In this document: positions 1 through 5,156 of the stretch, one piece after another
Numbering within the stretch: position 1 is the stretch's first letter
How the letters are laid out: every line of letters begins with the position of its first letter
Origin: an uncultured Lachnospiraceae bacterium
GTDB lineage: Bacteria; Bacillota; Clostridia; Lachnospirales; Lachnospiraceae
DNA length: 8,982 bases
Direction of reading: 5' to 3'
Assembly (NCBI GenBank): GCA_910584695.1
Contig: CAJUBR010000091.1
Location: 1-8,982 of the forward strand
Notes under the pieces: model-generated
Database searches by the model: none
What the model saw: the letters and a program-made list of their open reading frames with translations, nothing else
Told to the model about the DNA's origin: nothing
Made by a program: the position numbers and the translations under genes

Positions 1-63
1 GCATTTGTAATCTTTGCAGTTACGGTAGTGATCATTTCAAGTAAGCGTAAGAGAACAGCATAA
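1..63 (+). CDS. C-terminal end of a truncated membrane or wall-anchored protein
   Basis: Frame 1 is open from the window edge to a TAA at 61-63, giving 20 visible residues. They form a hydrophobic run (AFVIFAVTVVIISS) followed by a basic tail (KRKRTA). A last transmembrane helix with a short positive cytoplasmic tail is the simplest reading. The same pattern ends sortase-anchored surface proteins, but an LPxTG motif, if present, would lie outside the window, so the two cannot be told apart. It converges on the leftward transporter gene, with a hairpin terminator between them. The product cannot be named from what is visible. Confidence 0.6.
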   Translation, partial: AFVIFAVTVVIISSKRKRTA

Positions 64-98
64 AAAGACAGATATCTGTAATTGCGGTGTTCATGAAA

Positions 99-145
99 AG
101 AGGCTGCTGCAATGGAGGGTTAGAAAATCCATTGCAGCAGCCTCT
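99..145. terminator. Strong hairpin terminator between convergent genes
   Basis: A perfect 18-bp stem (99-116 with 128-145, AGAGGCTGCTGCAATGGA and its complement) encloses an 11-nt loop. Read on the minus strand the stem is followed by TTTTCAT, a short U-run. On the plus strand it is followed by GGTATTGTTAT, a poor U-tract. It therefore probably terminates mainly the leftward transporter gene, whose stop lies 8 nt inside it, and may also stop the truncated rightward gene. Confidence 0.85.
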
Positions 146-152
146 GGTATTG

Positions 153-1508
153 TTATAGTGGATTTACTCCAAATGCATCCAGGATAGAACTGATCAGAAT
201 AAGAATTAAAAGAATAGGTGCAGCATATTTAATTAAGAAAACATAAAACCTGTTGCTCTTAAAATGATCAGAGGAGCTTAACACTTCAGATATAATGGAT
301 TTTGGTTTAATGACAAATCCCACAAACACACAGGTAAGGAAAGCCACAACTGGCATTAAAATACTATTGGATATAAAATCAAACATATCAAGAATACTCA
401 ATCCTTTTATATTTATACCACTTAGAAGACCAAATCCCATGGAAGAAGGCAGTGCCATCAGTATGGTATAGATCGTAACAAGGATGGTAACTGCTTTACG
501 GCTTTTGCCAAAACGATCTACAAAAATAGACACAACGGTTTCCATCAGGGAAATTGCAGAGGTAAGAGCTGCAAATAGTACAAGGATAAAGAAGACAGCA
601 CCGATTATGTGTCCACCCTTCATACTGTCAAATACTTTTGGAAGTGTAATGAACATCAGGGTAGGTCCCTTTTGAAGAGCTGCCTGATCCCCACCGGAAA
701 ATACAAATACGGAAGGGACGATCATAAGTCCTGCTAATAATGCAATACCGGTATCGAAGATTTCGATATTTCGGACGCTGCTCTCAATATCTTCTTCTTT
801 TGGAAGATAAGAACCGTAGGTAATCATAATTCCTATAGCTAACGACATAGAATAGAATAACTGCCCAAGAGCAGCTAAAAAAGCATTTCCGTTTAATCTG
901 GATAATTCTGGTTTTAAGTAATATAAGATACCCTCTGATGCACCGGGTCTGGTAACCACAAATGCTGCAATTACAATGGAGAGAACCACAAGGAGCGGCA
1001 TTAGAATCTTGCTGATATTTTCAATACCTTTATTGACTCCTAGTAAGATTACAATCGTGGTTGCCAAAATAAAGATTACAAGCCATAAGATCGGTTCTCC
1101 GGTCTGTGAAATAAAGCCGGTAAAATAGTCGTCAGAAACTGCTTTTTTGGCAGCACCGGTGAAATATACCCAGGCATATTTGATTACCCATCCGCCGATT
1201 ACACAGTAATATGGTAAAATAATAATGGGTACTGCACTGGCAATGATACCGATAAAACCCCATTTTTTGTTTAAATCCTTAAAAGCATATAAAGCACTTT
1301 TTCCGGTTTTACGGCCAATGGAAATTTCAGTCAGCATCAACGAAAAACCAAAGGTAACAGCTAAAATTAAGTAAATTAACAGGAAACTTCCGCCGCCGTA
1401 TTTGGCAGCAAGATATGGAAAGCGCCATAGGTTTCCAAGACCGACAGCAGAGCCTGCAGCGGCAAGGATAAATCCAAGTTTATTAGAAAAACTGTTTTTT
1501 TCTTTCAT
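153..1508 (-). CDS. Sodium-dependent amino-acid transporter, SNF/NSS family
   Basis: Predicted inner-membrane secondary transporter that uses the sodium gradient to import amino acids (LeuT/MhsT family; the substrate cannot be read from sequence). From the chosen start it has 451 residues, close to the short bacterial members with 11 membrane helices rather than the ~500-residue 12-helix form. Family marks are the TM1 signature GSAVGLGNLWRFPYL (19-33) with GGGSFLL following, the unwound TM6 segment SLAIGIMITYGSY (222-234), KGIENISKILMP (160-171) and the TM8 sodium-site-like stretch ALTSAISLMETVVS (314-327). Asp252 at the start of TM7 may replace chloride, as acidic residues do in other bacterial members (inference). 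ATG 1508-1506 is chosen because GGGGG (1522-1518) lies 9 nt upstream and the family N-terminus fits. An upstream in-frame ATG at 1592 would add 28 residues lying upstream of any likely transcription start. Single gene, divergent from the amidase. Confidence 0.93.
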   Translation of the reverse strand: MKEKNSFSNKLGFILAAAGSAVGLGNLWRFPYLAAKYGGGSFLLIYLILAVTFGFSLMLTEISIGRKTGKSALYAFKDLNKKWGFIGIIASAVPIIILPYYCVIGGWVIKYAWVYFTGAAKKAVSDDYFTGFISQTGEPILWLVIFILATTIVILLGVNKGIENISKILMPLLVVLSIVIAAFVVTRPGASEGILYYLKPELSRLNGNAFLAALGQLFYSMSLAIGIMITYGSYLPKEEDIESSVRNIEIFDTGIALLAGLMIVPSVFVFSGGDQAALQKGPTLMFITLPKVFDSMKGGHIIGAVFFILVLFAALTSAISLMETVVSIFVDRFGKSRKAVTILVTIYTILMALPSSMGFGLLSGINIKGLSILDMFDFISNSILMPVVAFLTCVFVGFVIKPKSIISEVLSSSDHFKSNRFYVFLIKYAAPILLILILISSILDAFGVNPL

Positions 1509-1548
1509 AAATGATATCCCCCATTTCTTAAAAACAAAACAATGCCAA

Positions 1549-1565
1549 TATAGTACCATACTATA
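1549..1565. repeat. 17-bp interrupted palindrome TATAGTA-CCA-TACTATA
   Basis: Perfect 7-bp arms (1549-1555 and 1559-1565) flank a 3-nt centre. It overlaps the best candidate -10 region of the leftward transporter gene, so it could be a repressor site. TA-rich promoter DNA can also produce this by chance. Confidence 0.5.
1550..1558 (-). promoter_or_regulatory. Possible extended -10 promoter of the transporter gene
   Basis: On the minus strand TGGTACTAT (1558-1550) reads as a TGn extended -10 followed by TACTAT (4/6 match to TATAAT), about 42 nt upstream of the ATG. No good -35 lies 16-18 nt further upstream, where the DNA is a pyrimidine run. Overlapping alternatives (TATAGT at 1565-1560, TATATT just downstream) cannot be excluded. 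Confidence 0.3.
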
Positions 1566-1590
1566 AGAAAAAAAGAAAGGGAAAAATAAC

Positions 1591-1606
1591 AAGGAAACGT
1601 TTGCTT
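1591..1606. promoter_or_regulatory. Near-palindrome over the amidase -35, possible operator
   Basis: AAGGAAACGTTTGCTT is a 16-nt inverted repeat with seven of eight base pairs matching around a central CG. Its right end coincides with the -35 hexamer TTGCTT of the amidase promoter. A central AACGTT is typical of LacI-family operators, but the fit to the CcpA cre consensus is poor at the flanks, so no regulator is assigned. Confidence 0.35.
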
Positions 1607-1629
1607 CCTGCCGGTAGTGCAGGTATACT
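1601..1629 (+). promoter_or_regulatory. Sigma-A-type promoter of the amidase gene
   Basis: TTGCTT (1601-1606) and TATACT (1624-1629) are separated by exactly 17 nt. Transcription would start near 1636, giving a ~50-nt leader. The leader holds a small 5-bp inverted repeat (TATCA 1650-1654, TGATA 1662-1666) just before the ribosome site. Confidence 0.7.
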
Positions 1630-1668
1630 GTAAGAGTAGTAAAAATTGTTATCAGTCAGGATGATATT

Positions 1669-1685
1669 GGGAGGAAAGAATGTAA
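1669..1685 (+). promoter_or_regulatory. Ribosome site followed by an AUG-UAA start-stop
   Basis: GGGAGG (1669-1674) is followed 5 nt later by ATG TAA (1680-1685), which is immediately followed in the same frame by the amidase ATG (1686-1688). The first ATG has the shorter spacing to the ribosome site (5 nt versus 11 nt) but can make only a one-residue product. It may lower or modulate initiation at the real start. Confidence 0.45.
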
Positions 1686-2948
1686 ATGTATGATAGAAAG
1701 AAAAAAATTCTATTCTTTTTCATAGTCGGTTTTTTCATATTTGTTATGATGGGAAACGAGGTCTTTGCCACACAAAACACAGCCAATCCTCATCTTACGA
1801 TTGCACTGGATCCAGGACATGGAGGAGAAGAGGACGGAGCCTGCTATTATGGGATAAGGGAACAGGATATTAATTTTACGGTTGCCCAGAAGGTTAAGAA
1901 GGAACTGGAGAAATATCCGAATGTAACGGTTGTTTTGACAAGAGATAAGGAAGAAACCGTTGGATTATTTGAAAGGGCAGACAGGGCGAGTGCAGCAAAT
2001 GCGGATATTTTGATCAGTATTCATTTTAATGCAAGTAATTCCCACGAATCTCAGGGGGCATCTGTCTATATCAGTACAGGGGAAAATTACCGGGAAAAGC
2101 TGCAGAAACTGGCGGACCATTTACTTGGGGAGTTTGAGGCAATAGGGCTGGAGAATGCAGGAACCTTTGCAAGAGTGACCCAGATGGGGGGACGGCGGAC
2201 AGACGGGAGTTTTGATGATTATTATGGAGTATTGAGGCATGCATATAATAGCGGAATGCCATCCGTAATTATAGAGCATTGTTATCTGGATTCCAAGAAA
2301 GATAAAGAATTTTTTCAGTCAGAGGAAGGACTTGACAGGCTCGTCAAAGCAGATGCCAATGGGATTGCTTCCTATTATGGATTGAAAAAAGCTGATGGGA
2401 CAAAAGTAAAGGCGAAGCATGCAAAGGTTTTTGGAGGGACGACAAAGGCAATTGAAAAAGGCTGTTTTGAGGCACCAAATATAACCGGAATCCGGTTGCT
2501 AGATGATAAAGAAAAGTCACCGGGAATTGCCCACTATGAGGTAAAAGTAGAGGATCCGGCAGGAATTCGTTCAATCTATCTTGTGTATCAGAATGCAGAA
2601 GGGGAAACGGCAACCATATTTCTGAATCATGAGAAAGGCTTGACGACAGGCACCTATCAGTTAACAACGTATATTTCACCGGATCTGGCACCCGGAAAAT
2701 ATACACTTCGTTATATAGGGGCTTATAATGTATGTGGGTATGATGCAGGATACAACCGTGCGGGAAATTCCATGATCGGTTTTGGAAAATGTGACTGGCT
2801 CAATACATTTTCGTATGATAAAGAAGCGGATTTGAATATAGAAAAACCGAGAAACGTTTCAAAAGCCTATGCGTTACGGATGGACCATATGATTCAGATG
2901 AGTGCATTATACCATCGGTATCCTTTGAAATTAGATTATTCCAATTAA
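1686..2948 (+). CDS. Secreted N-acetylmuramoyl-L-alanine amidase (Amidase_3) with extra C-terminal region
   Basis: Zinc amidase that cuts the amide bond between N-acetylmuramic acid and the stem peptide of peptidoglycan, outside the membrane. The 420-residue product starts with a basic N-terminus (MYDRKKK), a hydrophobic core and a likely signal-peptidase site after VFA (about residue 28). The catalytic domain spans about 36-233. Family zinc ligands and catalytic acid are visible: His45 in DPGHGG, Glu59 in REQDINF, His113 in ISIHFNAS and Glu197 in VIIEHCYLDS, so it should be active. Residues ~260-375 form a separate region rich in predicted beta strands, with SIYLVYQNAEG and APGKYTLRYI resembling bacterial Ig-like modules. 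A ~45-residue tail follows. No SH3, LysM, SPOR or choline-binding repeat is seen. It also has several cysteines, uncommon in a secreted Gram-positive enzyme. It stands alone, with its own promoter and a following hairpin. A role in cell separation or wall turnover is inferred; no spore genes adjoin it. Confidence 0.92.
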   Translation: MYDRKKKILFFFIVGFFIFVMMGNEVFATQNTANPHLTIALDPGHGGEEDGACYYGIREQDINFTVAQKVKKELEKYPNVTVVLTRDKEETVGLFERADRASAANADILISIHFNASNSHESQGASVYISTGENYREKLQKLADHLLGEFEAIGLENAGTFARVTQMGGRRTDGSFDDYYGVLRHAYNSGMPSVIIEHCYLDSKKDKEFFQSEEGLDRLVKADANGIASYYGLKKADGTKVKAKHAKVFGGTTKAIEKGCFEAPNITGIRLLDDKEKSPGIAHYEVKVEDPAGIRSIYLVYQNAEGETATIFLNHEKGLTTGTYQLTTYISPDLAPGKYTLRYIGAYNVCGYDAGYNRAGNSMIGFGKCDWLNTFSYDKEADLNIEKPRNVSKAYALRMDHMIQMSALYHRYPLKLDYSN

Positions 2949-2977
2949 TTATAGTAGTGAGAGAGAATCAGAAAGAG

Positions 2978-3043
2978 ACTGCCACACTAAGAAATATTTT
3001 GCTACTTCTTGTTGAGGGCTTTTACTGTAGTGCGGCAGTTTTA
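2978..3043. terminator. Bidirectional hairpin terminator between amidase and PilZ genes
   Basis: Arms ACTGCCACACT (2978-2988) and AGTGCGGCAGT (3029-3039) pair over 11 bp with a 40-nt loop. On the plus strand there is one A-C mismatch and the stem is followed by TTTTA. On the minus strand the odd pair is a G-U wobble, so the stem is tighter, but the following tract (CTCTTTCT) is less U-rich. It sits between two convergent genes and probably serves both. Confidence 0.7.
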
Positions 3044-3059
3044 TATATAAGGAAATGTG

Positions 3060-3410
3060 TTATGCTTCGATAAATTTTTCGTAATCAGAAAATAGAGAGT
3101 CAAAGATACCTGCAAGACCCGTGAATTCACAGCCATAGCGGTACATACCATTATCAAGCTCTCTTCGATAAAGAATTTTTACAACCGTTAATATCTTTTG
3201 GTTTGAATTTTTTAATATAATAGTAGCGTTAAAATAATATCCTTCCGGAATAAAAGTGGAAGTTGTGAATCCAATTCCCGCTTTGGAAATGTCAAATATA
3301 TTAATTTGTGCATCCAGATTTTCGATAATATCATGATCCTGCTTGAATACTTCCGAAACCTCAAGGGTCAGGTCGATCGGTAATCTTTTATAGCGTCTTT
3401 TTTCCTCCAT
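3060..3410 (-). CDS. Single-domain PilZ protein, likely c-di-GMP receptor
   Basis: Small cytoplasmic protein of 116 residues that should bind cyclic di-GMP and alter a partner's activity. The two PilZ binding motifs are intact: RRYKR (5-9, the RxxxR motif) and DISKAG (40-45, the D/NxSxxG motif). They are followed by the expected beta-barrel pattern and the typical YGCEFTGL near residues 92-99. There is no second domain, so it is a stand-alone adaptor of the kind that regulates motility, exopolysaccharide or adhesion. No partner or c-di-GMP enzyme lies in the window. The start at 3410-3408 is preceded by GGAGG (3423-3419) with 8-nt spacing. It is transcribed alone, away from purF, from its own promoter. 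Confidence 0.9.
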   Translation of the reverse strand: MEEKRRYKRLPIDLTLEVSEVFKQDHDIIENLDAQINIFDISKAGIGFTTSTFIPEGYYFNATIILKNSNQKILTVVKILYRRELDNGMYRYGCEFTGLAGIFDSLFSDYEKFIEA

Positions 3411-3464
3411 AGAACTGTCCTCCGAATATATTTTATAAAAATTAAAAACTTTGCAATATAAATT

Positions 3465-3493
3465 ATTGTAACATAAAAAGAAAAAAATAACAA
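3465..3493 (-). promoter_or_regulatory. Sigma-A-type promoter of the PilZ gene
   Basis: On the minus strand TTGTTA (3493-3488) and TACAAT (3470-3465) are separated by 17 nt. Transcription would begin near 3458, leaving a ~48-nt AT-rich leader. The -35 box lies only 19 nt from the -35 box of the oppositely directed purF promoter. Confidence 0.65.
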
Positions 3494-3512
3494 ATAAAAA
3501 TATGGGAATCCA

Positions 3513-3541
3513 TTGACAGTTTTTGAAAAAAAGGATACCAT
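3513..3541 (+). promoter_or_regulatory. Consensus promoter of the purF-purB operon
   Basis: TTGACA (3513-3518) is a perfect -35, and TACCAT (3536-3541) lies 17 nt downstream. The start point would be near 3548, with a ~64-nt leader. A 5-bp inverted repeat (ATACC 3535-3539, GGTAT 3548-3552) spans the -10 and start point and could be an operator. No purine riboswitch fold is apparent in the short leader. Confidence 0.75.
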
Positions 3542-3611
3542 GTATTCGGTATATAGAGACACATTTAAACTAAGGAAGCTATGACATTTTAATGATTAAT
3601 GGGAGATTCAA

Positions 3612-5078
3612 ATGAGTGAAATATTTGATAACGGATATGAGGAAGATGGATTGCACGAGGAATGTGGTGTATTTGGAATATATGATTTTGACGGCAATGA
3701 CGTGGCACCTACGATATATTATGGCTTGTTTGCGTTGCAGCATAGAGGGCAGGAAAGCTGTGGAATTGCAGTTTCCGATACGGAGGGGCCAAAAGGAAAG
3801 GTGCTGTCTGCCAAGGGAATGGGTCTGGTCAATGAGGTGTTTACACCTGAAAATCTGGATCATTTAAAGGGAAATATCGGTGTGGGACATGTCCGTTATT
3901 CTACTGCCGGTGCCTCAACAAGGGAAAATGCACAGCCGTTAGTACTGAATTACGTGAAGGGGACATTGGGACTTGCCCATAACGGGAATCTGGTCAATGC
4001 ACCGGAGCTTAGGAGGGAACTGGAGTTGTCCGGAGCTATTTTTCAGACTACAATTGATTCTGAGGTGATTGCCTATCATATTGCAAGGCAGCGCGTGAAA
4101 ACACCGAATGTAGAAGAGGCGGTACTTAGTGCACTAAAGAAGGTAAAGGGTTCGTATTCTTTAATTGTAATGAGTCCCCGTAAGCTGATTGGTGCAAGAG
4201 ATCCTTTTGGATTCCGTCCCCTTTGTATCGGAAAGAGAAATAATGCCTATGTTTTGGCATCGGAAAGCTGTGCCTTAGATACAGTTGGTGCAGAATTTGT
4301 CAGGGATGTTGAGCCGGGGGAAATGGTTACGATTACACCGGAAAATGGAATTGTATCTTATAAGGATATGTGTCAGGAAAAACATGCAAGATGCGTATTT
4401 GAATATATTTATTTTGCAAGACCAGATAGTGTAGTGGATAAGATGAGTGTATATGAATCCCGGATTATTGCCGGAAGATGCCTTGCAAAGGATTCTCCGG
4501 TAGAGGCAGATCTGGTTGTCGGGGTTCCGGAATCAGGAAATGCTGCGGCACTCGGTTATTCTTTGGAGTCCGGAATTCCGTATGGAACGGCATTTGTTAA
4601 AAACAGTTATGTTGGCAGAACTTTTATTAAACCAAAACAGAGCCAGAGGGAATCCAGTGTACAGGTCAAGTTAAATGTATTAAAGGATGCGGTTAAGGGA
4701 AAACGTGTGATTATGATTGATGATTCCATTGTAAGAGGAACTACCTCTGACCGTATTGTCAGTATGCTAAAGGAGGCCGGGGCAGCAGAAGTTCATGTCC
4801 GGATTTCTTCACCGCCTTTTTTACATCCGTGTTATTTCGGAACCGATATCCCGAGTGAAGAACAGTTAATCGCACATAACAGAACGGTGGATGAGATTCG
4901 TGAAATACTGGGGGCAGATTCCCTGGGATATTTAAATCTGGAACGTCTTAAAGAACTGACTGCTGGAAGACAGTATTGCGATGGCTGCTTTAGCGGCAGT
5001 TATCCGATGGAACCACCGAAAGAAGATATTCGTGGGGAACATGACTCCACTGTTCGTAATAATAAACGCAGGAATTAA
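3612..5078 (+). CDS. purF: Amidophosphoribosyltransferase (PurF), Bacillus-type with propeptide and Fe-S cluster
   Basis: First committed enzyme of purine synthesis: transfers the amide nitrogen of glutamine to PRPP to give phosphoribosylamine, in the cytoplasm. The 488-residue protein has an N-terminal Ntn-type glutaminase half and a C-terminal phosphoribosyltransferase half. Cys18 in HEECGVFGI is the nucleophile expected to become residue 1 after removal of a 17-residue propeptide. GHVRYSTAG (92-100) and AHNGNL (122-127) line the glutamine site. The PRPP loop is VIMIDDSIVRGTT (366-378). Cys261, Cys407, Cys456 and Cys459 (the last two as CDGC) match the four ligands of the structural 4Fe-4S cluster in the Bacillus subtilis class, which makes the enzyme oxygen-labile and implies an anaerobic or microaerobic host. 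Length is close to the ~476 residues of that class. GGGAG (3601-3605) sits 6 nt before the ATG. purB follows after 78 nt with no terminator seen, so the two are probably co-transcribed. Confidence 0.97.
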   Translation: MSEIFDNGYEEDGLHEECGVFGIYDFDGNDVAPTIYYGLFALQHRGQESCGIAVSDTEGPKGKVLSAKGMGLVNEVFTPENLDHLKGNIGVGHVRYSTAGASTRENAQPLVLNYVKGTLGLAHNGNLVNAPELRRELELSGAIFQTTIDSEVIAYHIARQRVKTPNVEEAVLSALKKVKGSYSLIVMSPRKLIGARDPFGFRPLCIGKRNNAYVLASESCALDTVGAEFVRDVEPGEMVTITPENGIVSYKDMCQEKHARCVFEYIYFARPDSVVDKMSVYESRIIAGRCLAKDSPVEADLVVGVPESGNAAALGYSLESGIPYGTAFVKNSYVGRTFIKPKQSQRESSVQVKLNVLKDAVKGKRVIMIDDSIVRGTTSDRIVSMLKEAGAAEVHVRISSPPFLHPCYFGTDIPSEEQLIAHNRTVDEIREILGADSLGYLNLERLKELTAGRQYCDGCFSGSYPMEPPKEDIRGEHDSTVRNNKRRN

Positions 5079-5111
5079 ACATTTTGGTGTGCTGTAATTT
5101 TATAGGCATTT

Positions 5112-5142
5112 GAAATAAAATACTAATTAGGAAATAAAATAC
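5112..5142 (+). repeat. 12-nt direct repeat upstream of the purB ribosome site
   Basis: GAAATAAAATAC occurs perfectly twice (5112-5123 and 5131-5142), separated by TAATTAG. The second copy abuts the purB ribosome site GGGAGGA (5143-5149). The 19-nt period places both copies within the 78-nt purF-purB spacer. It may be a small local duplication or a paired binding site. Confidence 0.6.
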
Positions 5143-5156
5143 GGGAGGATGAATTT

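Noticed and set aside
1509..1592. Longer transporter start (28 extra residues) from an ATG at 1592.
   Set aside because: The extra segment is rich in Phe, Tyr and Ser from a pyrimidine-rich stretch, has no ribosome site and covers the likely promoter. ATG 1508 has GGGGG at good spacing and gives the expected family N-terminus.
1591..1606. CcpA cre site at the amidase promoter.
   Set aside because: The central CG fits, but four conserved flanking positions do not match the consensus.
2344..2706. 120-residue open frame on the minus strand inside the amidase gene.
   Set aside because: Low-complexity Leu/Ser/His/Pro-rich translation opposite a conserved gene, with no recognisable domain. It is a shadow frame.
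3541..3560. PurR box upstream of purF.
   Set aside because: ACCGAATAC (reverse strand) shares only the CCGAA core with the Firmicutes PurR box, occurs once and lies downstream of the -10, not in the usual paired upstream position.
3548..3611. Purine riboswitch in the purF leader.
   Set aside because: The leader is only ~64 nt and shows neither the three-stem layout nor the conserved loop sequences.
5110..5140. Internal promoter for purB (TTGAAA ... TAAAAT).
   Set aside because: The spacing is 19 nt and both boxes fall within the AT-rich direct repeat, so the match is not convincing. Read-through from purF explains expression.
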